DNA of 14,600 nt from Thermoplasmata archaeon (lineage in GTDB: Archaea; Thermoplasmatota; Thermoplasmata; Lutacidiplasmatales; UBA184): the NCBI GenBank assembly GCA_030037875.1, contig JASHPV010000167.1, positions 1 to 14,600 of the forward strand. Reading direction: 5' to 3'. Below the pieces are notes generated by a model. The model worked only from the letters and a program-made list of their open reading frames with translations. It did no database searches and was not told where the DNA came from. The position numbers were made by a program, and so were the translations under genes. Below, one piece after another: positions 1 to 7,103 of the stretch (within the stretch, counting starts at the first letter, position 1; every line of letters starts with the position of its first letter).

Positions 1-1
1 G

Positions 2-226
2 GTGGAGAAGGCCGAGGAGGTACTCCGCTGGAGTGCCGGGAACTTCTATATCAACGACAAACCGACCGGGGCCATCGTCGCCCGTCAGCCGTTCGGAGGA
101 GCCCGGCGGTCCGGAACGAATGACAAGGCCGGGTCCCTCCTCAACTTGCTCCGCTGGATGAGTCCTCGCAACATCAAGGAGACTGCCGTTTTGCCCGACG
201 ATTGGCGGCGGCCCTTCATGGGTTGA
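2..226 (+). CDS. 1-pyrroline-5-carboxylate dehydrogenase, C-terminal end (5' partial)
   Basis: This is the last 74 residues of an aldehyde dehydrogenase whose start lies left of the window; the GTG at position 2 is an internal codon. The visible part contains GNFYINDKPTG, then QPFGGARRSGTNDKAG, then LRWMSPRNIKET, ending in a DWRRPFMG tail. This run is characteristic of the ALDH4/RocA/PutA branch. In that family the enzyme oxidises glutamate-5-semialdehyde (open-chain pyrroline-5-carboxylate) to glutamate with NAD+, the second step of proline and arginine/ornithine catabolism. The catalytic Cys and Glu and the Rossmann domain lie outside the window, so I cannot say whether this is a stand-alone enzyme or the end of a PutA fusion. 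It is convergent with the minus-strand gene ending at 347. Family assignment is firm because the C-terminal signature is distinctive. Confidence 0.9.
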   Translation: MEKAEEVLRWSAGNFYINDKPTGAIVARQPFGGARRSGTNDKAGSLLNLLRWMSPRNIKETAVLPDDWRRPFMG

Positions 227-346
227 CTTCAGGAGTTGGACAAACCCCGTGGGAGGGCATAAGCCTCGGACGATCGCCCTCAGGTCCCCCGATGCTTTAG
301 GAAGCCCTGGCACGCGCCGCCGCGCTCGGCAAGGACGCCGGTCCTC

Positions 347-847
347 TCAGGGAGCCTGGACCACCTTGGCCAGGGCCGTCTGGAGCAGGAACGCGTGGAG
401 TGCTTCCGGCGGTGAGGGAACCCGAAAGAGCAGCCGGTTCGACAGGGGGAGCCGCTCGGGAGCCCCCGAGGAGGTCGCTGCGGCTAGTCCGACCTGGAAT
501 CCTTGCCGGAAGAGGGTGACGGCCAGCTCGCTCTCCGTCTTGTCGACGCCCAGGCCCAGCTCCCGATGGGCACGGACGAACGATACTTCCGGGTTAGGGA
601 CTTCCGCCCAGACTTGCTGCAAGTCCTGCAGATACGGAACGCCGACGATCCGGCAGTACGGTCCCGGAGGAAGCGTGGCCTTCCAAGCTCGGTAGAGACC
701 GAGAGCCGGGGGCAAGCTCGGCGAAGAGTTGGAGGTCACGATGAAACGTCGGTCCGTGAAATCCAGGCGAACGGGACCGCTTTGGAGTCCGACGGCGAAC
801 GCGGCGGTGACCTGTCCGATCAAAGTCTCGGGCGGGGGCTGAAACAT
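347..847 (-). CDS. conserved-looking hypothetical protein downstream of pyruvate kinase
   Basis: This 166-residue protein matches no family I recognise. The start is the ATG at 845-847, preceded by GAGGG with a 7-base gap. The same frame stays open further upstream, but that stretch lies inside the pyruvate kinase gene and offers no good start closer than 1027. It begins about 40 bases after the pyruvate kinase stop (888-890) on the same strand, so the two are probably co-transcribed. The frame shows the GC-rich third-position bias of its neighbours, which argues that it is coding rather than a shadow. No signal peptide, membrane segment or cysteine pair is obvious. The sequence looks like a mixed alpha/beta soluble protein: strand-like RLDFTDRRFIVTS near residues 27-39, SELAVTLFRQGFQVGL near 107-122, and a helical end, EALHAFLLQTALAKVV. 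The function is unknown; the location suggests a role with the kinase, but that is inference. Confidence 0.62.
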   Translation of the reverse strand: MFQPPPETLIGQVTAAFAVGLQSGPVRLDFTDRRFIVTSNSSPSLPPALGLYRAWKATLPPGPYCRIVGVPYLQDLQQVWAEVPNPEVSFVRAHRELGLGVDKTESELAVTLFRQGFQVGLAAATSSGAPERLPLSNRLLFRVPSPPEALHAFLLQTALAKVVQAP

Positions 848-887
848 GCCGCGACCCTCGTCTCTCTGTACGTCGGGCTTAACACCC

Positions 888-2780
888 TCAACGTCTCCGA
901 TGGCGCGTCGCGCGTTGCTCCGCGACGAATCGCTCGACGATATGGAGATGGCGGAGCATCGCGGTCTTCTTCGCTTGATGGGACTGCATCCGGCGAAGAA
1001 TGCTGTCGAGCGCCCGAACTGCCTCAATGATGTGCGGACCCTTGTTCAGCATCACGCACTCAGCACGCTCCCCCATGGCCGCGTCGGTGACTTCTGCACG
1101 TGACGGGATCCCGCTCTTCGCAAGCCCCTCCAATACCTGCGTCGCCCAGATCGCCGGAAGGTGCGCCGCTTCGCAGAGCCACAGGATCTCCTCCTGGACC
1201 TCCGCGAGCCGCTCGAACCCGACCTCGACCGCGAGGTCGCCCCGCGCGATCATCACGCCCACGGGGGGCTGCCGGAGGGCGGCGAGGAGGAGTCCGGGGA
1301 GCTCCTCGAAGGCTCGTCGTGTTTCGATCTTCAGAACGACGCCCATGTTGGGCCGGCCCAGACGGGCGAGCTCGGCGCGGAGTTCCTGGACGTCCTCCGG
1401 GGAATGGACGAAGGAGTAGCCGACCAGGTTCGCCTTTCGGACGATGAACCGGAGGATCTCGATATCGGTCGACGGGATTGGAGGAAGGTTCAGTTCGGAA
1501 TCCGGCAGATTGATCCCCTTGTCGGACGCGAGCCAGGTCCCGCCCGCCGGAGCGTGGGTTACCTCGACGAGGATCCGCTTCGAACTCGCGGAGCGTACTA
1601 CGGTGCCGATTCGACCGTCGTCCAACCAGAGGGACTCTCCGCGGCGCACGAACTTTAGGGCCTCGGGGAACGTGCACGGGATGTGGGCGGGTCGTGTCAC
1701 TTGCTGGCGCCCGTTTCGCCGGGCATTCTCGCCGGGGTCCGGTTGGGACGTAATGACCAGCCGGTCCCTGAGCCCGAGGCGAATTCGTTGGGGGACAGGA
1801 GGGATGCGCCCTACCGAAGCGGGATCCTCTTCCCCGTCCTCGGCGGTGCCGAGGAGCATGGTGCCGGTCGTGACGTACGTGGTTCGTTTTGTCTCGGCGC
1901 GCCAGCCGCCGCCCGCGTGGCGGACGAGTCGCAGTCTGCGGCGAGCTCCCCGGGCATCGAGGAGTTCCACTTGCTCGCCAGAACGTCGCCGGTCGAGCCA
2001 CTCCTTCGGAAGTGAGAGCTCCGGTAAGTTCGCGGAGGCTGGAACCGACCCATAAGCGGGCACGAGCCACACGGAAGCGGGCGCCGTGACGTGCCCCAGG
2101 GGGTCGCGGGACGGCCGGAGCTTCACGACCGCCGGACCCGGCCGGATCGCGCCCGTCCTGAGCTTTGGCCCTGGGAGGTCCATTTCGATCTGGCACCGGC
2201 GCCCGACCGCGCGTTCGGCTCGGCGAATGTGCCCGATCATGCGGGTCCATTCGGCCGGCCCGTCGTGAGCACAGTTGATCCGGGCACAGTCCATTCCTCC
2301 CTCCATCAGAGACCGGACCAGCCGGTAGTCCGTCGAGGCCTCGGTCGGCATCGTGACCATGATCCGGACGCGACGGCCGGTGTGGGTGGGCCCCAGCAAG
2401 ACGCGCGCGTTTCGCACGAGGATCTGGCGACCATGTTCCGGGTTCACCCCCGCTTCCATCACCTCATGGGGGGGTGGGCCACCCAGCAGTCGATCAAGCC
2501 ACCCCAGCACCGCCTCGAGGTTGTACAGAACGTGGCTTTCGGAGCGTCCCAACGACGATAGGGCCCAGCGGGAAAGGAGGGCCTGCTCGCGTCGGAGGTC
2601 GAACCGCCGGAACGCCAGGTAGTGCAGAAGGTTACGCGCACTTTCCCGTTGGGCGCCGAACGAGGCGAGGTCGACGGACCGCTCCAGATCGATCAAACTC
2701 GTTCGAACATGCTCGAGCCGGGCGGCGAGTGCACGCACGGACGCGGGCGCCGGAACCGGGAAAGCGTCGGGAGCCGTCAT
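888..2780 (-). CDS. pyruvate kinase-like protein with N-terminal extension
   Basis: Pyruvate kinases transfer phosphate from phosphoenolpyruvate to ADP. This 630-residue protein has a helical N-terminal extension (1-130) and then a TIM barrel starting at RVRIMVTMPT (137-146). Active-site matches are RIN (167-169), DLPGPKLRTG (201-210), KGINLP (421-426), catalytic-type KIET (484-487), ARGDLAVEVG (512-521) and ATQVLE (546-551). The final barrel part reads VMLNKGPH in place of the usual VMLSGETA. The insert between 210 and 420 is about twice the usual B domain. The C-terminal allosteric domain of classical enzymes is missing; the protein ends soon after the barrel with an Arg-rich tail. Family knowledge: Lys206 sits where potassium-dependent enzymes have Glu, and Leu202 and Ala171 replace the potassium-binding Thr and Ser, so a potassium-independent reaction is expected. 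The start ATG lies about 32 bases from a TATA-like box. True pyruvate kinase activity is likely but not certain, because this divergent subgroup may have other roles. Confidence 0.88.
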   Translation of the reverse strand: MTAPDAFPVPAPASVRALAARLEHVRTSLIDLERSVDLASFGAQRESARNLLHYLAFRRFDLRREQALLSRWALSSLGRSESHVLYNLEAVLGWLDRLLGGPPPHEVMEAGVNPEHGRQILVRNARVLLGPTHTGRRVRIMVTMPTEASTDYRLVRSLMEGGMDCARINCAHDGPAEWTRMIGHIRRAERAVGRRCQIEMDLPGPKLRTGAIRPGPAVVKLRPSRDPLGHVTAPASVWLVPAYGSVPASANLPELSLPKEWLDRRRSGEQVELLDARGARRRLRLVRHAGGGWRAETKRTTYVTTGTMLLGTAEDGEEDPASVGRIPPVPQRIRLGLRDRLVITSQPDPGENARRNGRQQVTRPAHIPCTFPEALKFVRRGESLWLDDGRIGTVVRSASSKRILVEVTHAPAGGTWLASDKGINLPDSELNLPPIPSTDIEILRFIVRKANLVGYSFVHSPEDVQELRAELARLGRPNMGVVLKIETRRAFEELPGLLLAALRQPPVGVMIARGDLAVEVGFERLAEVQEEILWLCEAAHLPAIWATQVLEGLAKSGIPSRAEVTDAAMGERAECVMLNKGPHIIEAVRALDSILRRMQSHQAKKTAMLRHLHIVERFVAEQRATRHRRR

Positions 2781-2807
2781 ACGCCCACAGGCGTCCGACT
2801 CCGGGGG

Positions 2808-2818
2808 CGATTATAGAC
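2808..2818 (-). promoter_or_regulatory. TATA-like box upstream of the pyruvate kinase gene
   Basis: Read on the minus strand this is GTCTATAATCG, an AT-rich island in GC-rich sequence. Its centre is about 32 bases from the ATG at 2780, so an archaeal start site 26-27 bases downstream would give a leader of only about 5 bases. Confidence 0.5.
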
Positions 2819-2913
2819 CTGTGATGAGCCCGGGTTGACTCGCAGACCCGGACCCCGGCGCACGCTTCTCGGATGCTCTCTCGAAAGCGGGTTCCCCCGG
2901 TACCCGGTCGCTA

Positions 2914-2921
2914 GGTTTATC
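2914..2921 (+). promoter_or_regulatory. TATA-like box upstream of the small membrane protein gene
   Basis: GGTTTATC sits about 38 bases before the ATG at 2956. A start site 26-27 bases downstream falls near 2944, just where GAGGGAA begins. The mRNA would then have a short leader carrying a GAGG ribosome binding site 8 bases before the ATG. Confidence 0.45.
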
Positions 2922-2955
2922 CTGAAATGTACTTTAGCCGGCCGAGGGAAATTTT

Positions 2956-3228
2956 ATGATGGGCCAGATGGCAAAGGCAACTCTTCCGGGTTGGGCCCGC
3001 GCGCTCGCGGTGGTCGTCGGAATAATCTCCTTGATCCTGGGGATCGTCGTACTCGTCTTCCCGGGTTTGGCCATCCTGACGCTGGTATTCCTGCTCGCGA
3101 TTGCCTTCCTGTTCATTGGCATCGACCGGCTCATGGCGGGAATCACGGGACACCCCTACTACTGGTTGGGGCCAATGATCGCTCGCCCTCCGGACGCACC
3201 GTCCACGGCCGCGACCCCGCCGAAGTAG
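2956..3228 (+). CDS. small DUF308/HdeD-like membrane protein
   Basis: This 90-residue protein has two closely spaced membrane segments, about residues 15-35 and 37-57, joined by an FPGLA turn. After them come a short charged stretch (GIDRLMAG) and a Pro/Ala-rich cytoplasm-like tail. The pattern of hydrophobic helix, V-FPGLAILTLV, second helix, then G-DRLM-GI-G matches one repeat unit of DUF308/HdeD membrane proteins. Those normally carry three such hairpins in about 170-190 residues; HdeD is linked to acid resistance in enterobacteria, but most family members have no known function. Here only one hairpin is present, so it would need to oligomerise or act alone. The start is the first of two tandem ATGs, with GAGG 8 bases upstream; the second ATG at 2959 is equally possible. 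It has its own TATA-like box. The hydrolase gene 100 bases downstream on the same strand may be co-transcribed. Confidence 0.72.
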   Translation: MMGQMAKATLPGWARALAVVVGIISLILGIVVLVFPGLAILTLVFLLAIAFLFIGIDRLMAGITGHPYYWLGPMIARPPDAPSTAATPPK

Positions 3229-3313
3229 GACTCGTCCCAACACCGACGCCGCCGATCGGGTTTCGCAAAGCGTAGGACCTGATCGCGCTCGTGGTCTCAA
3301 GGACGCCCCACGA

Positions 3314-3319
3314 GAGGTG
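3314..3319 (+). promoter_or_regulatory. Shine-Dalgarno site GAGGTG that fixes the hydrolase start
   Basis: GAGGTG is a very good archaeal anti-16S match, and it lies 9 bases before the ATG at 3329. The in-frame GTG at 3317 falls inside this site, so it is unlikely to be the start, although it would extend the frame by four codons. Confidence 0.65.
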
Positions 3320-3328
3320 TGGCATCTC

Positions 3329-4246
3329 ATGGTTCCCCCGGACGTAGCCAAACTGCGCGCCGAGTTCCAAGGCCCCCACGAACTCGTGACGGCCTCGGAT
3401 GGAAAGATACTCTTCCTTCGGCGCTGGCCCGGCGCCGCGGGCTCCGGCCCCGCGGTGCTCATCTTTCACGGAATCACCGCGTACAGCGAGCCCTACGGCA
3501 AGCTTCTCGCCGAGGAGCTTTCCGCGGCGGGGTTCGACGTCTTCGGGATGGACCTGAGGGGACACGGGAGGTCCGACGGGGTCCGAGGAGACCTTCCCGG
3601 CGCGGACCGACTGTGGAAGGACCTCTGCGAGACCATCGCGTTCCTGAAGACGAAATTCCCGAGAATCGTGGTGCTCGGGCATAGCCTCGGGGTGCTGTCG
3701 GCCATGATCGCCGAGAACCACTGTCCGGGAGCGATCGACGGACTGATCCTCCTCAGCGCCGGGAGGCAGGTCCGACCCGGCGCCTACGGAAAGCCCTCGG
3801 GGAGGGCCGTGCTACGTACGCTTCTCGCCATCACATTGCTCCGTTCCCGCCCGCTCATCGAGTACCGGCGCAAGGGTATGCTAGGTCTAAACGACCCGTT
3901 GTTCAATTTCCGGTACTCGGCGCACTTCTACACGGCCGTGTACGGAATGCCGGCCGGCGCAGTGGTCCGGATGGTCCGTCAGAATGTAATCGATTCGCCG
4001 AACCTGACCGCTTCGAGGCCGCTCGCGATCCCCGTGCTGGTCGGCGTGGGGGACCAAGATGAGCTCTTCTCGGTCGACTCGAGTCGAGAGTTCTTCAACA
4101 GTCTCAACGGGTCGCGCAAGGAGTTCTTCGTCGTTCCGGGCGGGCATCACGCCTCCTTCCCGAGCGGGTCCTGGAGTCCTGTCGTTACGTGGCTGCGGAC
4201 ACAATTCCCAGGCTCGGCAATCGGGCCGATCGAAGAGAAGCGGTAA
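3329..4246 (+). CDS. alpha/beta hydrolase (monoacylglycerol lipase/lysophospholipase type)
   Basis: This 305-residue serine hydrolase of the Hydrolase_4 (serine aminopeptidase S33-like) group probably cleaves an ester such as a monoacylglycerol or lysophospholipid. Visible motifs, in order, are the oxyanion-hole HGIT (47-50), MDLRGHGRSDG (74-84), the nucleophile elbow GHSLG (117-121, Ser119), an acid in GDQDELF (Asp244 most likely) and the catalytic His in PGGHHASF (His273 or His274). A lid-like insert lies at about 145-220. Length and motif order are normal for the family. There is no signal peptide or membrane segment, so a cytoplasmic or membrane-associated enzyme is expected. The start is taken as the ATG at 3329 because GAGGTG precedes it by 9 bases. 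It follows the small membrane protein gene on the same strand with a 100-base gap in which I see no clear promoter. The substrate cannot be told from sequence; archaeal ether lipids are not natural targets of this family. Confidence 0.88.
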   Translation: MVPPDVAKLRAEFQGPHELVTASDGKILFLRRWPGAAGSGPAVLIFHGITAYSEPYGKLLAEELSAAGFDVFGMDLRGHGRSDGVRGDLPGADRLWKDLCETIAFLKTKFPRIVVLGHSLGVLSAMIAENHCPGAIDGLILLSAGRQVRPGAYGKPSGRAVLRTLLAITLLRSRPLIEYRRKGMLGLNDPLFNFRYSAHFYTAVYGMPAGAVVRMVRQNVIDSPNLTASRPLAIPVLVGVGDQDELFSVDSSREFFNSLNGSRKEFFVVPGGHHASFPSGSWSPVVTWLRTQFPGSAIGPIEEKR

Positions 4247-4319
4247 GCCGACCCTCGGTACTGAAGGAGCCGGCGATCCACCGGGACGCGGAGACCCCGG
4301 TCCGGCGTTCCCGGTTGCC

Positions 4320-5420
4320 TCAGAGTTTGTAGCTGTCGTTGATCCGCTTGTAGGTCGGGTCGTCCGAGCGGAACGAGTCCGGGTTGGTTCCCCGGATTTC
4401 CGCCGTGGAGCACGCAAGGATCTGCAGGGGCAGCACGCTGACCATCGGGCTGAGAAGTTCGGGCACGGAGGGCACGAGAAACGTCGAGACCGGAGGACCC
4501 GGGGGCTCGATCGCGGGAACCGCGAAGGGATGGGAATCGTCATGGATGACCAAAATCACCGCGCCGAGGAGCTCGAGGACGCGGACAAGGTCGCTTGCGC
4601 GCTCCGCGGTCGAGCTCGGGGGAACGAGAACCACCGCCGTATCGCTGGCTTTGAGCGGTTGGATCCCGCCGTGGAGCAGGTTCTCAAACTCAAACCCCTC
4701 CGCCACAAGGTACGAGGACTCCTTGACCTTCAACGCACCCTCGCGGGCAGTTTGCACATTCGGACCGGCGCCTGCTAGCACGAGCCGCCCCGACTGAGCA
4801 AGGGCCTGCGCCACCGGCTGAAGAACGTGTCCCCGCCGCAGCACGGTTTCGAACGCTGTCGGCATCCCGTCGAGGACCGCGCGTAGCGGGTGGGGCGAGG
4901 AACCCGAGCGCTCGCCGTAGGCGACTCCGGCCATGGCGAGGGCCATCAAGTTCCCGGTGTAGCTCATGGTGTGCGTCGACGACGTTTCCTGCGGGGCGGT
5001 GTGGAGTATCACGTCGGGAATCGACATCGGAGAGTCGAGTCCCGTCACGCCAATCGACTTCGCGCCGGCCGCCCGGGCGAGTTCGAGGACGCGGTTCCCG
5101 TAGGTTTTCGCCCCTCGGTGGCTGATCAAGACCACTACATCGTCGGGTCGGATGCGAGGTCCGTAATTGGCAAGGTCGAAGGCGGTCCGTGCCTCGGCCT
5201 CGAGGCCGAGCGAACGGTACAGGTACTCCGTCACGAAGGCGGCATGGCTACTGGTGCCGGTGCCGGCGAGATAGACCCGGCGGGCCCCCGCGAGGATCTC
5301 AGCCGCGTGCCGGGCCGGTTCGGCCTCTCGTTGCAGGACGTCCCTAAGGATCCCCGGCTGACGGTGGATACTCTGGTACAGCGCGCTGGAGTGGGATGGC
5401 CCCGCGGGCCGGTCCGGCAT
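4320..5420 (-). CDS. double-SIS sugar-phosphate isomerase/deaminase (GlmS isomerase-domain-like)
   Basis: This 366-residue protein has two SIS folds and closely follows the isomerase half of glucosamine-fructose-6-phosphate synthase (GlmS), without the N-terminal glutaminase domain. The first SIS motif is GTGTSSHA (53-60), the phosphate loop is SHRGAKT (100-106) and ETSS follows at 145-148. The second SIS domain carries EGALKVKESSY (227-237) and LLHGG (248-252). By comparison with GlmS, Glu234 and His250 match the catalytic base and the sugar ring-opening His. The ending, NPDSFRSDDPTYKR, differs from the GlmS tail. Without a glutaminase it could be a glucosamine-6-phosphate deaminase, as for the related archaeal GlmD of Thermococcus, a ketose isomerase of the AgaS type, or an ammonia-dependent synthase; I favour deaminase or isomerase. 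The start ATG has GGAGGG just upstream and a TATA-like box at about 30 bases. It lies 75 bases after the helicase gene on the same strand and is convergent with the hydrolase. Confidence 0.83.
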   Translation of the reverse strand: MPDRPAGPSHSSALYQSIHRQPGILRDVLQREAEPARHAAEILAGARRVYLAGTGTSSHAAFVTEYLYRSLGLEAEARTAFDLANYGPRIRPDDVVVLISHRGAKTYGNRVLELARAAGAKSIGVTGLDSPMSIPDVILHTAPQETSSTHTMSYTGNLMALAMAGVAYGERSGSSPHPLRAVLDGMPTAFETVLRRGHVLQPVAQALAQSGRLVLAGAGPNVQTAREGALKVKESSYLVAEGFEFENLLHGGIQPLKASDTAVVLVPPSSTAERASDLVRVLELLGAVILVIHDDSHPFAVPAIEPPGPPVSTFLVPSVPELLSPMVSVLPLQILACSTAEIRGTNPDSFRSDDPTYKRINDSYKL

Positions 5421-5445
5421 CTTCCCTCCGGCCTCAGGAATCGGG

Positions 5446-5454
5446 AGATAAGAA
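5446..5454 (-). promoter_or_regulatory. TATA-like box upstream of the SIS-domain gene
   Basis: Minus-strand TTCTTATCT is centred about 30 bases from the ATG at 5420. It lies in the 75-base gap after the helicase stop, so the SIS gene can be transcribed on its own as well as by read-through. The match to a TATA consensus is only moderate. Confidence 0.4.
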
Positions 5455-5495
5455 GCCCCGCCCCCGCCTGCTGATCGTCTTCTGGACGCCCGTAC

Positions 5496-6848
5496 TCACC
5501 AGCGGCGATAGGTGCGGTGTCCCGCGTGCTCGGACGGTGGGCTTCGGGCGGGTTCAGATCGGCGACCGTACGAAGGCCGACCCCGAGAGTAACCGGAGTA
5601 GCCGCGACCGCCTCTCGACCGGCCGCCGCCGCGCGAAGGCCCCCGCGGCTCCGCCATGCGAGGGGGCGGCGGGGCGTCGTAGACGAAACCCGGAATCCGC
5701 GCCCGGGGAATGGAGTAGCCGAGAAGTTTCTCAATGTTGTCGAAGTCGTCCTGTTCCTCGGGGGAGACCAGCGTGAAGGCGTCGCCCCGCCGCTGAGCCC
5801 GGGCCGTCCGACCCACCCGGTGGATGTAGACTTCGGCTTCGTGCGGCACGTCGAAGTTCACCACGTGGCTCACATCCTCCACGTCGATGCCTCGTGCCGC
5901 AATGTCCGTCGCGACGAGGACCCGGTGCTCACCCTCGCGGAATCCTTCCAGGGCGCGGATTCGTTGGCTTTGACTCCGGTTTCCATGGATCACGCTAGCG
6001 GGAATTCCCCACTGCTGTAGCTGCCGGGCCAGACGGTCGGCCCGGTGTTTCGTCCGGGCGAAGACGAGCACGCTCGTCATCGTCGCATCCAGCAGCAATT
6101 CGCGAAGCAGCGGTGCCTTCAGATGGGGCGGCACCGGAAGCGCGAGATGGGAGACGCCGACGGCGGCCACCGTCGTCGGGTCGACATGTACCATGCGGGG
6201 GTCACGGAGGAATTCGTGCGCGAGTTTGACCACTTCGGGTGGCATCGTGGCGGAGAAGAGCATCGTCTGGCGGTCTCGGGGGAGCTGCGACAGGATCCGG
6301 CGCACATCGGGCATGAATCCCATGTCCAGCATCCGGTCCCCCTCGTCGAGGACGAGGATGCGCAGGTGTCGGAAATCCACGTACCCCCGCGCCATGTGGT
6401 CCAGGAGGCGGCCCGGTGTCGCCACAATGATCTCGGCCCCCCCCCGGAGCGCGCGCATCTGGGGTTCCATGCCTACGCCGCCGTAGACCGCGGCGCCTCG
6501 CCGCTTGGTGTAGTGGCCCAGTTTCTTGAGAAACCCCTCTGCCTGGAGTGCCAGCTCGCGGGTTGGCGTCAGGACGAGGGCATAGATGTGACCGGGAGGA
6601 AGGTCGAGGGTTCGCTCGAGAATTGGGAGCAGGAAGGCGGCCGTCTTTCCGGTGCCGGTCTGAGCGGTCGCGACGATATCGCGGCCCGATACGGCGTCCG
6701 GGATCGCGCGGCTCTGGATCGGGGTAGCGGCATCGTACCCCATCTCGCGGATCCCCTGTCGGAGAGTCGAGTGGAGCGGGAGCTCCTCGAAACGCACGCG
6801 GGGCGGGGTGGGAGCGACAGTACGGGCAGGGCGTTCGGTATCGGCCAT
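5496..6848 (-). CDS. DEAD-box ATP-dependent RNA helicase, RhlE-like, with RG-rich tail
   Basis: This 450-residue helicase unwinds or remodels RNA with ATP. All core motifs are present in order: Q-motif Phe20 and TPIQ (42-45), Walker A AQTGTGKT (62-69), PTREL (95-99), GG (123-124), TPGR (144-147), motif II DEGD (168-171), SAT (199-201), VFARTK (262-267), ATDIAARGID (313-322) and HRVGRTAR (343-350). Motif II reads DEGD instead of DEAD; the catalytic Asp-Glu pair is intact, and the Ala-to-Gly change is unusual. After residue 395 comes a Pro/Gly/Arg-rich tail (SRGGGRSRGGRGYSGYSRG), the kind that gives non-specific RNA binding in RhlE- and CsdA-type helicases. A likely role is ribosome assembly or RNA refolding in the cold. 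The ATG has a TATA-like box about 33 bases away, giving a nearly leaderless mRNA. The reading frame crosses a run of nine G residues (6437-6445) intact. Confidence 0.95.
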   Translation of the reverse strand: MADTERPARTVAPTPPRVRFEELPLHSTLRQGIREMGYDAATPIQSRAIPDAVSGRDIVATAQTGTGKTAAFLLPILERTLDLPPGHIYALVLTPTRELALQAEGFLKKLGHYTKRRGAAVYGGVGMEPQMRALRGGAEIIVATPGRLLDHMARGYVDFRHLRILVLDEGDRMLDMGFMPDVRRILSQLPRDRQTMLFSATMPPEVVKLAHEFLRDPRMVHVDPTTVAAVGVSHLALPVPPHLKAPLLRELLLDATMTSVLVFARTKHRADRLARQLQQWGIPASVIHGNRSQSQRIRALEGFREGEHRVLVATDIAARGIDVEDVSHVVNFDVPHEAEVYIHRVGRTARAQRRGDAFTLVSPEEQDDFDNIEKLLGYSIPRARIPGFVYDAPPPPRMAEPRGPSRGGGRSRGGRGYSGYSRGRPSYGRRSEPARSPPSEHAGHRTYRRW

Positions 6849-6877
6849 AGATGTTCGGTCGGTTAGCCTGAGCGAGG

Positions 6878-6884
6878 TTAATAC
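6878..6884 (-). promoter_or_regulatory. TATA-like box upstream of the helicase gene
   Basis: Minus-strand GTATTAA is centred about 33 bases from the ATG at 6848, implying a start site near 6854 and a leader of about 5 bases. Confidence 0.5.
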
Positions 6885-7060
6885 GGGACCGGCTCGCCGA
6901 GGTTAGACGGGTGCGTACCGCGCGCCGGACGCTCGCGTGTAGCACGCGCTTCCGAGTCTCTCTCGCACAATCCAACGTCGTCGGGGGTGAACAAAATTCC
7001 GGCTCGTTCCGCAGGCCCGACAAGGGACACCGCCTCGTTCTGGGCAATTCCCCCCGCGAA
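6885..7060. other. divergent intergenic region between helicase and aminotransferase genes
   Basis: The full gap between the two divergent start codons runs from 6849 to 7103. Apart from one TATA-like box at each end I see nothing definite in it. Minus-strand frames continue through it from the aminotransferase region, but their composition is that of shadows. I looked for tRNA-like T-arms and found none. Confidence 0.4.
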
Positions 7061-7063
7061 GCG

Positions 7064-7072
7064 CTCTTATGG
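7064..7072 (+). promoter_or_regulatory. TATA-like box upstream of the aminotransferase gene
   Basis: CTCTTATGG is centred about 36 bases before the ATG at 7104, which would give a leader of about 9 bases. The motif is weak but is the best AT-rich stretch at the right distance. Confidence 0.35.
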
Positions 7073-7103
7073 GCCGTCCTCGTAACTTCCGATAGGCGCG
7101 ATT

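Noticed and set aside
227..346. Possible small RNA or tRNA in the gap after the P5C dehydrogenase gene
   Set aside because: I looked for a T-arm, anticodon arm and acceptor pairing and could not fold a tRNA. The 120 bases hold only short GC repeats.
503..1030. Plus-strand open frame across the hypothetical gene and the kinase end
   Set aside because: It is antisense to two better-supported minus-strand genes and runs into the conserved end of the kinase; no start signal was seen.
1060..2250. 396-codon minus-strand open frame inside the pyruvate kinase gene
   Set aside because: It is another frame of the same strand as the kinase; the product is Arg/Pro-rich without domain signal, while the kinase frame has every catalytic motif.
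3317..3328. GTG start four codons upstream of the hydrolase ATG
   Set aside because: The GTG is part of the GAGGTG ribosome binding site that serves the ATG at 3329.
2917..3462. 181-codon minus-strand open frame over the small membrane protein and hydrolase start
   Set aside because: The plus-strand genes have TATA, GAGG and GAGGTG signals and family motifs; this frame has none.
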